Assembly (NCBI GenBank): GCA_025163595.1
Contig: CP104105.1
Span: 1-64,000 of the forward strand
Direction: 5' to 3'
Source: Phaeobacter sp. G2
GTDB taxonomy: Bacteria; Pseudomonadota; Alphaproteobacteria; Rhodobacterales; Rhodobacteraceae
Length of the DNA: 64,000 nucleotides
Under the pieces are notes generated by a model. The model saw only the letters and a program-made list of their open reading frames with translations. It was not told where the DNA came from and made no database searches. Positions 16,831-25,349 of the stretch are shown piece by piece. Each line of letters opens with the position of its first letter. Positions within the stretch are counted from its first letter, which is position 1. The position numbers and the translations under genes are program-made.

Positions 16831-16930
16831 CGCGGACCTGCTGGGTAAAGCCGTTTGGGGATCGCTTGCCTGTGCTTGTCTAGGTCGTAGAAGAAGGGGG
16901 GCTCCCGCCCAAGATCGACAATCACAGATT

Positions 16931-16974
16931 GCCCAATCTTCGTTGGGCCTGGCAGCATGCCTGGGGCATGCTGC
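16931..16974. terminator. Two tandem hairpins between convergent genes
   Basis: GCCCAA-TCTTCG-TTGGGC (16931-16948) and a perfect ten-pair stem with a three-base loop (16952-16974) lie between the converging caspase-like and TonB-like genes. Neither is followed by a clear U-run, so they may protect 3' ends rather than terminate on their own. Confidence 0.45.
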
Positions 16975-16980
16975 TGAGTC

Positions 16981-18483
16981 TCACTTGGCTTGAGTTTCGA
17001 TTAGAAAGTAGACCCATTCTCCTTTAAAATCAATATCTTGATCTCGTTTCTCGGCGACCTTGCGGCGTAGGAAATCAAGATAGGCAGCGGCAGGTTCGCT
17101 GAGCGGTCGCAGACCTTCGTAAAGAGGAGAAGAAGCTGCAAATGCAACTGCGATTTCCTGACCATAGGGCGGTCCAACGGTGATTTGCAGGCCGGAGTCT
17201 TTGGGGGTTTTGGCACCAACACGCTGGGCACTTTTGGGCTCGGCCAGTTTTAGCGGAATTTGCGCATTGGGGCTGAGATGGATCACATCACCGGCCGCGT
17301 CAAAGTAATCGACATAAAGATAGGCCGGGTAGTCTGGCGCGGTCAGGTCAAAGTACAGCTGCTCGCCGCCGGAATAGCTGAGGACACGGGCCTGGGCATC
17401 CGCGCCCAGAAGCAGAGGATTGGTGATCTGGTCGGTGCTTTGCGGCAGGCCAACCGTGGAAATACCACTAAGCGCGCCGCACTGTGGACGTGGCAACAGC
17501 CGCATCTTGTCGGAGAGCGCAATATCGCGGCCCATCTGTGCCTGCAGAGCTGCCAGCACCGGCTGTCGCAGCCCATCTTCGGGCAAGTGTCCCCGCAGCT
17601 CCAGCGTGGCGGTGTCGGGGTCAAAGACCACTTGCAGCCGGGAACAGGGCACCGCACCGAGCAATCCGGCAAGACCATCGCGCAAGTCTGCTGCCTGACT
17701 GCCGGGGTCGCCAGGTCTGGTGAAGCTTTGAAAGGCGGCGATAGAGGCCGGGTCTAGATCTTTGGTCCCATCGCCCTGAAAGGCCAGGGCTGCGGTGATT
17801 GCTTCTGATTGGGACGGGCTTTCGGCTGCCTGTTGGGGGATGGTGGCGGTCTCGGCCAGAGATTGGCCCTGCGCGTGAGCAGGACTGGCCGGGATGAGGT
17901 CTGGCGCTGCCGCTGCGACGGTGCTCGCAGGGGGGGCTTGCGCCTGTGTGGCGGCGAGATCGGGCTGTTGCGCTGGCACGGGTTCGAGCTCGGCCACGCG
18001 CGCGGCTACGGGAAGCCCCGCTGCAGGGCGCGCCGGTGCTGGCTGGCTGGCAAGTGGACGGGCAGGGGCGAGCGGAGCATCGGGGGCTTGTACCGCCGCT
18101 GTGACACCGGGGGGGGCGAGGCTGGGCAGCTGATCTCCCTGTGCTGCGGCGGCTGTAACCGGGAGCAGGGCAGGGGCGCTGGCCTGGGCCGTGGTTTCCT
18201 GCACTGCACCAGGGGCGAGGCTGTCGCCCTGCGCAGGGACTTGCTTGCCGGGGTCGGGAGTGGCGGTTTGTTCCTGTGCCTGACTGCGCGCAACCGTCTG
18301 GGATTCCATCGTTAGCGCGCTTTGTGGGCTGGGTTGCTGGGCCACGGGATCGGGATCTATGAACGGCATCAGAGCGGCCAGTGCAACAAGATGGACGCCG
18401 ACAGAGAGCCCAAGCCCCAGGCTCCACAGCCGGGCCCGGGGCTTGAGAGCAGTGAGGGCAGGGGAGGTCGCTGGCGGCTTCAC
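16981..18483 (-). CDS. TonB-like membrane protein with C-terminal DUF4384-type periplasmic domain
   Basis: A 500-residue protein with a TonB-like layout: an N-terminal transmembrane helix (about 17-40, LGLGLSVGVHLVALAAL), then a long Pro/Ala/Gln-rich extension (about 45-245) that could cross the periplasm, then a folded domain. The C-terminal part (about 335-500) resembles DUF4384, with SGGEQLYFDLTAPDYPAYLY, DVIHLSPN and SSPLYEGLRPLSE. A preceding region has NPLLLG and conserved cysteines. The same pattern occurs at the C-terminus of PpkA (51148-53316). It starts at GTG with a four-base overlap with the upstream exbD, so it is coupled to an ExbB/ExbD motor. It has no canonical TonB C-terminal domain, so its partner is not an ordinary TonB-dependent receptor. 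Confidence 0.68.
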   Translation of the reverse strand: MKPPATSPALTALKPRARLWSLGLGLSVGVHLVALAALMPFIDPDPVAQQPSPQSALTMESQTVARSQAQEQTATPDPGKQVPAQGDSLAPGAVQETTAQASAPALLPVTAAAAQGDQLPSLAPPGVTAAVQAPDAPLAPARPLASQPAPARPAAGLPVAARVAELEPVPAQQPDLAATQAQAPPASTVAAAAPDLIPASPAHAQGQSLAETATIPQQAAESPSQSEAITAALAFQGDGTKDLDPASIAAFQSFTRPGDPGSQAADLRDGLAGLLGAVPCSRLQVVFDPDTATLELRGHLPEDGLRQPVLAALQAQMGRDIALSDKMRLLPRPQCGALSGISTVGLPQSTDQITNPLLLGADAQARVLSYSGGEQLYFDLTAPDYPAYLYVDYFDAAGDVIHLSPNAQIPLKLAEPKSAQRVGAKTPKDSGLQITVGPPYGQEIAVAFAASSPLYEGLRPLSEPAAAYLDFLRRKVAEKRDQDIDFKGEWVYFLIETQAK

Positions 18484-18905
18484 GGGTGTGACCCTGATTG
18501 CGGCGCGCGTTCCGGTGTGACCACCAGTATAACATCCCGGATGCCCAGGGTTTCGGCCTGGCTGACATAGGGCAGAACATGCCGAAGATCCGCGTCGCGA
18601 TGGGCATTGATGCGCAGACGCAGGCTGGCATCCCGTGCCAGTTGCTGGGTCAGTGCCGCGGCCAGAGCCGCCGGGGCGATTGTGCTGCCATCCAGGGCCA
18701 GATTGCCCTGTTTTGAGATCGCCAGGGTAACGCCGCCTGCGGGCATGTCTCGCCCGGTTTGGGCCTGTGGCGGTGCGACGTCAAAGGGCGCGGTGGCGTC
18801 CATGCGTCCAATCAGCATAAAAAACACCAGCAGGAAGAAGACGACGTCGATTAGCGCGATAATTGTCTCCGACTGTGGGGCGCGACTGGCGCGTTTCAGC
18901 TTCAT
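18480..18905 (-). CDS. ExbD/TolR-type biopolymer transport protein (second copy)
   Basis: A 141-residue ExbD/TolR-family protein: short cytoplasmic N-terminus, one transmembrane helix (about 15-38, IIALIDVVFFLLVFFML) with the essential proton-path Asp in the LIDVVFF pattern, then a periplasmic domain with GVTLAISKQGNLALDG. It forms a proton-driven stator with ExbB. It overlaps both neighbours by four bases (ATGA/GTGA), showing tight translational coupling. Confidence 0.87.
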   Translation of the reverse strand: MKLKRASRAPQSETIIALIDVVFFLLVFFMLIGRMDATAPFDVAPPQAQTGRDMPAGGVTLAISKQGNLALDGSTIAPAALAAALTQQLARDASLRLRINAHRDADLRHVLPYVSQAETLGIRDVILVVTPERAPQSGSHP

Positions 18906-19312
18906 TGCCGGGCCTCCAGTCGCAACACGCGCATGTTCTGCACCCCTGCCGTGGCGGATTGATCCATTATTGAAATCAGATCCTGGGTGGACGCGGAGTT
19001 TGACGGTAGAATGACCAGCTGCGCCTGGGGATCTTTGGCCAGAGCCTGCGCCAAAATTTGGTTCAATTCCTGAGGCGTCAGGGTGTCGCCGCGCAGACTG
19101 GGCCTGCCATCCGCCTGAATGCGGATCATCAAGCGCGTATCAGATGGCTCATTTGGCTGCGCGCGACCTTCAGCAGGGTGCAAGGCCGGGATCATATCCA
19201 GATTGAGATAGGTCGAGGTCACCATAAAGAACACCAACAGGATCAACATCACGTCGATCATAGGCACCAGCGAGATCAGGGCCTGAGGCGGGGCGCGGCG
19301 TTTGAGAATCAT
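18902..19312 (-). CDS. ExbD/TolR-type biopolymer transport protein (first copy)
   Basis: A 136-residue ExbD/TolR-family protein with the helix LISLVPMIDVMLILLVFFMV (about 11-32) containing the conserved proton-binding Asp. The periplasmic part has LMIRIQADGRPSLRGD and a QAQLVILPSN strand. Two different ExbD copies following one ExbB is a recurrent arrangement in Exb/Tol-like systems, possibly giving a heteromeric stator. Confidence 0.88.
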   Translation of the reverse strand: MILKRRAPPQALISLVPMIDVMLILLVFFMVTSTYLNLDMIPALHPAEGRAQPNEPSDTRLMIRIQADGRPSLRGDTLTPQELNQILAQALAKDPQAQLVILPSNSASTQDLISIMDQSATAGVQNMRVLRLEARQ

Positions 19313-19330
19313 CAGGGGCGTCTCCAGCTG

Positions 19331-19948
19331 CTAGCGGCCATGATCCGCCAGCATCAACTGCCCCACCGCGCTTTCGATCATCAGCGCGGCCCTGTCGATG
19401 CGGGCAGAAAACAACCCGGCTGCGATGGCCGCTGGAATAGCCACGACCAGACCCGCTGCAGTGGTCAGCAGAGCCTGCCAGATCCCCCCGGCCAGTACCG
19501 AGGCATTGGCCGCGCCCTGCGCCAGTTCCAATTCCTGAAACGACTGGATCATGCCCAGAACCGTGCCAAGCAGACCCAGCAGCGGGGACACCATGGCAAT
19601 GAGCTCTAGCAGCCGGATGAGACCGTTCATGCGTTGGACTTCCTCATTGCCGCGGCGCTCTAGCTCAGCGGTCAACAGCGGGCCTTTGAGACCGTTTTGC
19701 AGCGCGCCCATGGCATACTGCAGGATCCTGTCGGCAGGGGATTTTCCCTGCTCGATCAGGGCCTGGGCCCCATGTTTATCCCCTGTTTGCCACAGCTCGA
19801 TCGCGTTCTGACGCTGGTCCTTGCCAGAGGTCACCGGCCAGAGCTGCAGCAGTTTCACCGCGATCAGGGTAATGGACAGCAGCGAAATCACAGCCAGCAA
19901 GGCGATCACCGGCCCCCCCGTCGTGAGGTTTTCCAGAATTGCTCCCAT
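19331..19948 (-). CDS. MotA/TolQ/ExbB-family proton channel protein
   Basis: A 205-residue ExbB/TolQ-family protein. Three membrane helices are visible: about 10-32 (GGPVIALLAVISLLSITLIA), about 107-130 (LLELIAMVSPLLGLLGTVLGM) and about 150-175 (ALLTTAAGLVVAIPAAIAAG). The motif SPLLGLLGTVLGMI...F and the final TAAGLVVAIPA segment are hallmarks of the family. I start it at 19948 (GGTGAAATAACC upstream), two bases after the stop of the preceding gene. It supplies the proton-driven motor for the ExbD pair and the TonB-like protein. Confidence 0.9.
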   Translation of the reverse strand: MGAILENLTTGGPVIALLAVISLLSITLIAVKLLQLWPVTSGKDQRQNAIELWQTGDKHGAQALIEQGKSPADRILQYAMGALQNGLKGPLLTAELERRGNEEVQRMNGLIRLLELIAMVSPLLGLLGTVLGMIQSFQELELAQGAANASVLAGGIWQALLTTAAGLVVAIPAAIAAGLFSARIDRAALMIESAVGQLMLADHGR

Positions 19949-19950
19949 GG

Positions 19951-20394
19951 TTATTTCACCAGTTTGGTTGTGGCGCGTGAACCCAGCGTGAGGATCGGGA
20001 AGCAATCCATTTGGGCTTCGTTCTGTGGCTGGCAGGAGGTGACGTCATGCAGCAGAATTTCAGAGATATTGCTGCAGGAAGTCTCTGGAATTTCAAACAG
20101 TTTCAAGGTTGTGCGCTGGACGGGCAGGGGGGAGGCATCCACCGAGAGCAGCCGGTCGATTATGCCGTCGCCATCCAGAATGGCCAGCGACATTTCAAAG
20201 CCGGCAAAGCTCTTTCCGGTTTGATTGCGAAAGAGGAAAAAGGCGCGACAGCCACCGCCGTCAATTTCTTCCATCTTGTTCAGCTCGACCAAGAGCGGAC
20301 CGGTTTCAGCCCGGCTGAGCTGCGGAACCATGACCAGCAGGATAATGGCAAAGCTGCGGCTCATCAGGGAAAGAACAGAAGAGGTGAAGGGCAT
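19951..20394 (-). CDS. Exported cysteine-containing protein of unknown function
   Basis: I do not recognise this 147-residue protein. It has a signal peptide (about 12-29, ending SRAETG) and a predicted beta-rich mature part with cysteines at CRAFFLF, ETSCSN, TSCQP and MDCFP that could form disulfides in the periplasm. It is the gene before exbB and ends two bases upstream of it, so it is probably a periplasmic partner of the Exb complex. Confidence 0.65.
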   Translation of the reverse strand: MPFTSSVLSLMSRSFAIILLVMVPQLSRAETGPLLVELNKMEEIDGGGCRAFFLFRNQTGKSFAGFEMSLAILDGDGIIDRLLSVDASPLPVQRTTLKLFEIPETSCSNISEILLHDVTSCQPQNEAQMDCFPILTLGSRATTKLVK

Positions 20395-20520
20395 CGCGGT
20401 CTCCGGAGTTGGTAGGAATCACTATTCAAATTTTAAGGTCTTATCTGTGGGTCGGGGCGCAAGCTACGGGTCACATAACGGCTGGGTTTGCCCATATGAC
20501 CTGGCCCCGCAAGGGGCGGT

Positions 20521-21369
20521 TCAGACCAGCGAGGTCAGGGCCTTTTCGATTTTGTCCATGGCATCTCGTGCGCCATTCAGATCACGCTGTTTCAGCAGTC
20601 GGGCAGCTTTGTGAATGGCCTGGGTCAGCCGGTCGCGGGCGGGGCCGGGGGCGCGGGCCACATGGGCCTGCAAGCCCTGCGCCCGTTTGACCTGGGCCCC
20701 AAGAGAGCGCTGATCAGACTCGCGCTGGCCGCGTTTCAGGGTGGTGTCTTCGTCTTCGCGATCCTTGCCAAGGGCGGCGAGGGCCCGTTCGATCACCAGG
20801 ATCAGCGTTTCGGCCTCTTGCAGGCGCCCGGCGTTGATGAGGCCAACAGATTTACCCAGAGCACGGTTTAGTTTCAGTTCAAGCGGGCCGGGGGCCAACG
20901 CGATTCGCGGCTGAATGCGTTTTAACCTGCGCTTGAGCGGGTCAATTGCTTTTGAATCAATTCCAGGGGCAGAAATATCACTACTATCAGCATTTTGCGC
21001 GGCGTCTGCCGTGGCTGATTCTGGCTTGAGACTGTCAAGAATATTGCCGCCATCGTCGTAAAACAAAACATTCACTTTGGGGCGGTTGGATTTGAGAAAA
21101 CGCTTCAGCTGCATGAGCATTTGCGCAGGCGCCTGCTCGCAGGTCATTTCCATCTGATCGCCCTGTACGACATAGGTTCCCCAGAGCATCGGAGGCTTGC
21201 CGCCAGCCTGTTTCAGAGGCGCACGCAGGGACTCTGGTTTGTTGCCTGGCTGGATCATCATCAGGGGGTCTTTGAGCGGATCCAGACAGAAAGCAAAGCT
21301 CGTCCGCCGCTTGGCGCCTTCACGCACCATGGCCCTGACTTCATCGCCGGTAACACGGTCTGCACACAT
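20521..21369 (-). CDS. Unknown protein, helical C-terminus, at the T6SS divergence
   Basis: An unrecognised protein of 282 residues. The N-terminal half (about 1-115) contains FCLDPLKDPLMMIQPGN, MLWGTYVVQGDQMEMTCE and VNVLFYDDGGNIL, suggesting a small alpha/beta fold. The C-terminal half (about 140-282) is rich in Arg, Lys, Ala and Leu, and its two related helical segments (LGKSVGLINAGRLQEAETLI and AARLLKQRDLNGARDAMDKI) resemble TPR-like helix pairs. No signal peptide is evident, so it is probably cytoplasmic. It is divergent from tssA and precedes the Exb operon. The ATG at 21369 is preferred over a GTG nine bases upstream, though both have weak ribosome sites. Confidence 0.6.
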   Translation of the reverse strand: MCADRVTGDEVRAMVREGAKRRTSFAFCLDPLKDPLMMIQPGNKPESLRAPLKQAGGKPPMLWGTYVVQGDQMEMTCEQAPAQMLMQLKRFLKSNRPKVNVLFYDDGGNILDSLKPESATADAAQNADSSDISAPGIDSKAIDPLKRRLKRIQPRIALAPGPLELKLNRALGKSVGLINAGRLQEAETLILVIERALAALGKDREDEDTTLKRGQRESDQRSLGAQVKRAQGLQAHVARAPGPARDRLTQAIHKAARLLKQRDLNGARDAMDKIEKALTSLV

Positions 21370-21378
21370 GACAACCAC

Positions 21379-21546
21379 TCACAAAAAGGTGCAAAAACAA
21401 TTGACTTTAAGATGGCGATAAGGCTCACTCCACGTCAAGTTATTGTTTTGATAATGGCTCAGCTGAGGTCGCCGCATACCTGTATCTTCAATATAGGATG
21501 TGGTTTTTCAGACTGCGCTTGACCTGATTATTGGGGGGTCAGCCGT
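21379..21546. promoter_or_regulatory. Divergent promoter region for the T6SS and Exb-side operons
   Basis: This 168-base gap must hold promoters for tssA and, on the other strand, for the unknown gene ending at 20521. It is AT-richer than its surroundings and contains the ten-base palindrome CTCAGCTGAG (21458-21467). I found no clear sigma-54 element (GG-N10-GC) and no convincing -35/-10 pair. Confidence 0.4.
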
Positions 21547-22593
21547 ATGGATCTGGCTGTTTTTCTACAGTCCATTGGGGAAGAGTCTCCAAGTGGGGAT
21601 AACCTCGTCTATGACCCGGCCTTTGCCGAAATGGAACGTGCTGCGCAGCCCCTCACCGACGACAGCGGCGCAGGGACTCCTGCGGACTTTGCCACCGTAG
21701 AAGAAAAAGCGCTTGAGGTGCTTGAGCGCAGCCATGAGTTGCGCGCGGCGGTTTTTCTTGCGGAGGCTCTGCTGGCGCGTGGTGAGCTTGTGGGGTTTGC
21801 GGATGTCACCAGCTACATGCGCGGCTGTCTTGAGCAGTTCTGGGACACATGCCACCCTGAGCTGGACGAGGACGATGGTGATGCGATCATGCGGATGAAC
21901 GCAGTGCAGGATTTGTGCGGTAAGCCGGGGGAGATGGCGGGACCGTCGCCAGTCTATAGTGCCTTGCGGCGCGTCTACCTGAGCGACAGCCGCAATTTTG
22001 GCCGGTTCTCGTTGCGCGACATTGAAATCGCCGAAGGGCAGATGAGTGCGCCTGAGGATATGGAGACCATTCCGGATCAGGCCAGCATCGGCGCCGCGTT
22101 TCAGGACAGCGATGATGACTTTATCGCAGCGCGTTTGGCGGCGGTTGAGCTGGCAGAGGCGAATATCAAGGCGATCTCGGATGTGTTCTCTGAACAGACG
22201 CCAGGACAGGGGCCGGAGCTGGATCCGCTGATAAAACAATTGCGCCAGATGGCAAAGCGGCTGCGTGACTATGGTAACTTGGCCGAACCTGCTGAGGATG
22301 AGGACAACGACGCAGGCGAAGAGGCTGGCGCGGCAGAGGCGGCCCCTGCGGCCGCAGGGGGGGCACGTGTTGTGGCAGCGCCCGGCGCGATCAATTCGCC
22401 AACCGATGTTGCCAATACGCTGGACCGGATCATTGCCTATTACCAGCGGGAAGAACCCTCTAGCCCGCTGCCGCTTTTGTTGGAACGGGCCAAGCGATTG
22501 GTGGGGGCAGACTTCCTCACGATTGTGAATGATATGGCGCCGCGTGGGCTGGAGAATGTGCAGCTGATCGGTGGCCTAGAGGACGACGACTAA
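21547..22593 (+). CDS. tssA: T6SS protein TssA (ImpA family)
   Basis: A 348-residue ImpA-family protein. The N-terminal ImpA domain (about 5-130) opens with FLQSIGEESPSGDNLVYDP and includes the ELRAAVFLAEALL helix. A linker rich in Ala, Glu and Gly (about 250-285) leads to a short C-terminal helical domain (RIIAYYQREEPSSPLPLLLE, then ADFLTIVNDMAP). TssA organises the baseplate and primes tail and sheath assembly. It is the first gene of the long T6SS operon, with a G-rich ribosome site. Confidence 0.92.
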   Translation: MDLAVFLQSIGEESPSGDNLVYDPAFAEMERAAQPLTDDSGAGTPADFATVEEKALEVLERSHELRAAVFLAEALLARGELVGFADVTSYMRGCLEQFWDTCHPELDEDDGDAIMRMNAVQDLCGKPGEMAGPSPVYSALRRVYLSDSRNFGRFSLRDIEIAEGQMSAPEDMETIPDQASIGAAFQDSDDDFIAARLAAVELAEANIKAISDVFSEQTPGQGPELDPLIKQLRQMAKRLRDYGNLAEPAEDEDNDAGEEAGAAEAAPAAAGGARVVAAPGAINSPTDVANTLDRIIAYYQREEPSSPLPLLLERAKRLVGADFLTIVNDMAPRGLENVQLIGGLEDDD

Positions 22594-22679
22594 AGGGGAA
22601 ACAAGAGGTTTCGGCGACCCGGCTTGATCCGGGAGCGGGGCTTCTTGGGACGTTAGATTACGAGTTGAAGGAGAGCTAG

Positions 22680-23198
22680 ATGGCTGGAAGTTCACAAAAA
22701 TTTGTTGGCCGCAATCGGGCGCCACGGGTCCAGATCGAATATGATGTGGAACTCTATGGGGCTGAAAAGAAAGTACAGCTGCCCTTTGTCATGGGTGTTC
22801 TGGCGGATCTCACCGGGAAATCCGAGGTCGAGCAACCTTCTGTTGCCGACCGCAAGTTTCTCGAAATTGATGTCGACAACTTTGACAAGCGGATGAAATC
22901 CATGGCGCCGCGCGCGGCCTTTACCGTGCCCAACACGCTGACCGGCGAGGGCAATATGGCGGTGGATATCACCTTTGAAAGCATGGACGATTTCAAACCG
23001 GCAGCAATCGCCGCCAAGGTCGCACCGCTGAAAGAGCTTCTGGATGCACGCACCCAGCTCAGCAACCTGATGACCTATATGGATGGTAAGACAGGAGCTG
23101 AGGATCTTATCACCAAGATCATGCAGGATCCGAGCCTGCTGAAAACCCTGGCTGCCCAGCCCAAACCCGGCGGTGACGCTGGTGGTGAGACGGAATAA
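22680..23198 (+). CDS. tssB: T6SS contractile sheath small subunit TssB
   Basis: A 172-residue VipA/TssB protein. Family hallmarks are SSQKFVGRNRAPRVQIEYDV at the N-terminus, LPFVMGVLADLTGKS, and RKFLEIDVDNFDKRM. It pairs with TssC to build the cytoplasmic contractile sheath. A closely similar copy (about three quarters identical by eye) forms the N-terminus of the giant fusion at 34485-38471. A GAAGGAGAG ribosome site precedes the ATG, and tssC starts 11 bases after the stop. Confidence 0.95.
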   Translation: MAGSSQKFVGRNRAPRVQIEYDVELYGAEKKVQLPFVMGVLADLTGKSEVEQPSVADRKFLEIDVDNFDKRMKSMAPRAAFTVPNTLTGEGNMAVDITFESMDDFKPAAIAAKVAPLKELLDARTQLSNLMTYMDGKTGAEDLITKIMQDPSLLKTLAAQPKPGGDAGGETE

Positions 23199-23209
23199 GG
23201 AGGGATAAA

Positions 23210-24706
23210 ATGGCAGACGAAGCACTCCAAACCGAAGCGGCCCCGGCAGAATCAGCTTTTGGCTCCAGCGAATTTGCAAACCTGTTGCACAAGGAATTCC
23301 GCCCTAAGTCGGACCAGGCCAAAACCGCTGTTGAAAGCGCGGTCAAAACCCTGGCGGAACAGGCGCTGGCCAATACTGGCCTGATCTCAGATGACGCGCT
23401 GCGTTCGATCGAAAGCATCGTGGCGGAGATCGACAAAAAGCTGACCGAACAGGTCAACCTGATCCTGCACAATAAAGAGTTCCAGCAGCTCGAGAGCGCC
23501 TGGCGCGGGTTGCACTATCTGGTGAACAACACCGAAACCGATGAGATGCTGAAGATCCGGGTGATTCCGATCACCAAAAAGGAACTGGGCAAGAGCCTGG
23601 CCAAATTCAAAGGCACGGCGATGGATCAGTCGCCGATCTTCAAAAAGCTCTATACCGAAGAGTTCAGCCAGTTGGGCGGCGAGCCCTATGGCTCGCTGGT
23701 GGCGGATTTCCATTTTGACCACTCGCCGCCGGATATCGAACTGCTGGGCGAGATGTCAAAGATTGCCGCTGCAGCCCATGCGCCCCTGATCACCGGGGCA
23801 GAGCCTTCTCTGTTTCAGATGGACAGCTGGTCGGAACTGTCGAACCCGCGCGATTTGACCAAGATCTTCCAAACCCCGGAATATGCCGCTTGGCGATCCC
23901 TGCGGGAGAGCGAAGATTCCAAATACGTTGGTCTGGCAATGCCGCGGTTCCTGGGGCGGATGCCCTATGGATCCAAGACAGATCCGGTGGATGAATTTGC
24001 CTTTGAGGAAGACACCACAGGTGCAGAGAGCGACAAGTATTCCTGGGTCAATGCCGCCTATGGCATGGCCACAAATATCACCCGCTCGTTCAAATCCTAC
24101 GGCTGGTGTTCCCGTATTCGCGGGGTCGAAAGTGGCGGCACGCTGGAAGAGCTGCCTTCGCATACCTTCCCCACCACCGATGGCGGTGTGGATCAGAAAT
24201 GCCCCACGGAGATTGCCATTGACGATCGCCGCGAAGCAGAGCTTGCCAAAAATGGCATGATGCCGCTGTTGCATCGTAAGAACACCGATGTGGCGACATT
24301 CATGGGCGCGCAATCGCTGCACAAGCCCACCGAATACGACGACCCGGACGCAACGGCCAACGCTAATCTCGGCGCGCGTTTGCCCTATCTTTTTGCCACC
24401 TGCCGGTTTGCCCACTATCTGAAATGTATGGTGCGCGATAAGGTCGGGTCGTTCAAAAGCCGTCAGGATATGGAATCCTGGCTGCAAAACTGGATCAACA
24501 ATTACGTTGATTTTAATGCCGATATCTCTTCGGAGAATGAAAAGGCGCGCAAACCTCTCGCCGCTGCAGAAGTGGTGGTTGAAGAGGTCGAGGGCAACCC
24601 GGGTTATTACAGCTCAAAATTCTTCCTGCGCCCGCACTATCAGCTAGAGGGCCTGTCGGTGTCTCTGCGTCTGGTGTCGAAATTGCCCTCGGAAAAAGGA
24701 GGCTAA
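23210..24706 (+). CDS. tssC: T6SS contractile sheath large subunit TssC
   Basis: A 498-residue VipB/TssC protein of normal length. Conserved segments include HNKEFQQLESAWRGLHYLV (about 85-103), FHFDHSPPDIELLGEMS, PRFLGRMPYGSKTDPVDEF and the C-terminal GYYSSKFFLRPHYQLEGLSV, which carries the strands that interlock sheath protomers. It forms the bulk of the sheath with TssB and is recycled by ClpV. Cotranscribed with tssB. Confidence 0.96.
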   Translation: MADEALQTEAAPAESAFGSSEFANLLHKEFRPKSDQAKTAVESAVKTLAEQALANTGLISDDALRSIESIVAEIDKKLTEQVNLILHNKEFQQLESAWRGLHYLVNNTETDEMLKIRVIPITKKELGKSLAKFKGTAMDQSPIFKKLYTEEFSQLGGEPYGSLVADFHFDHSPPDIELLGEMSKIAAAAHAPLITGAEPSLFQMDSWSELSNPRDLTKIFQTPEYAAWRSLRESEDSKYVGLAMPRFLGRMPYGSKTDPVDEFAFEEDTTGAESDKYSWVNAAYGMATNITRSFKSYGWCSRIRGVESGGTLEELPSHTFPTTDGGVDQKCPTEIAIDDRREAELAKNGMMPLLHRKNTDVATFMGAQSLHKPTEYDDPDATANANLGARLPYLFATCRFAHYLKCMVRDKVGSFKSRQDMESWLQNWINNYVDFNADISSENEKARKPLAAAEVVVEEVEGNPGYYSSKFFLRPHYQLEGLSVSLRLVSKLPSEKGG

Positions 24707-24761
24707 GAACCACTCATGCCTCAAAATTTGTCAATGAGTTAAGTTTTGAAAGGATAGCAAA

Positions 24762-25265
24762 ATGGCTGCTAGCATGTTCGTGGAAATCTCCGATATCGAA
24801 GGGGATGCCACAGAAGACAAGCACAAGAAATGGATCGTCATTCAATCGGCGAACTGGAATGTTGAACGCGCTGTTGAGATGACTGATCTTGGGTCGTCTC
24901 AGCGGATGCATGCCAACTCGAACTTTGGTAAGGTCGAGCTGACATCGCAAATGGGCAAGGCCTCGAATGAGTTGGCCAAGTCTGTTGCAAACGGGACGGT
25001 ACGTCCTGAAATCATCATGCATTGGTGTCGCTCAGGTGACGCCCAGGCCGAAGGTCTGCTGGATTATTCCGTTTGGAAAATGAAAGATGTGGTGATCGAC
25101 AGCTACTCGATCTCGGCAAGCGAAGACGGCATTCCAGAAGAGACCTGGTCGCTGGCCTATGCCGCCATCGAACACACCTACAAATCGACGAACCAAAAGA
25201 CCGGTAAGTTGGAAAACCCGATTGTTTTCCAATGGAACGTCCAAAGCGGCAAATTCGAATATTGA
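24762..25265 (+). CDS. hcp: T6SS tube protein Hcp (TssD)
   Basis: A 167-residue Hcp. It opens with ASMFVEISDIEGDATEDKHK, a typical Hcp start, and has a final strand ENPIVFQWNVQSGKFEY. Hexamers stack into the inner tube that is fired with VgrG and can carry effectors. It has its own AAAGGA ribosome site and is followed by a strong hairpin-U-rich terminator, suiting the need for much more Hcp than downstream products. Confidence 0.94.
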   Translation: MAASMFVEISDIEGDATEDKHKKWIVIQSANWNVERAVEMTDLGSSQRMHANSNFGKVELTSQMGKASNELAKSVANGTVRPEIIMHWCRSGDAQAEGLLDYSVWKMKDVVIDSYSISASEDGIPEETWSLAYAAIEHTYKSTNQKTGKLENPIVFQWNVQSGKFEY

Positions 25266-25274
25266 TTTGCACCA

Positions 25275-25314
25275 CCCCGGGCGTGTGGTCACGCCCGGGG
25301 TTTCTATTGTTTTT
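25275..25314 (+). terminator. Strong intra-operon terminator after hcp
   Basis: A perfect ten-pair GC-rich stem (CCCCGGGCGT, six-base loop, ACGCCCGGGG; 25275-25300) is followed by TTTCTATTGTTTTT. It lies just downstream of hcp, where it should end most transcripts and set a high Hcp-to-baseplate ratio. Confidence 0.85.
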
Positions 25315-25349
25315 ACCTATCACATGTTTGACATGGCGGAGTTTTGACC

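Noticed and set aside
21379..21546. Sigma-54 promoter upstream of tssA
   Set aside because: T6SS operons often use sigma-54, but I could not find a GG-N10-GC element with suitable flanks.
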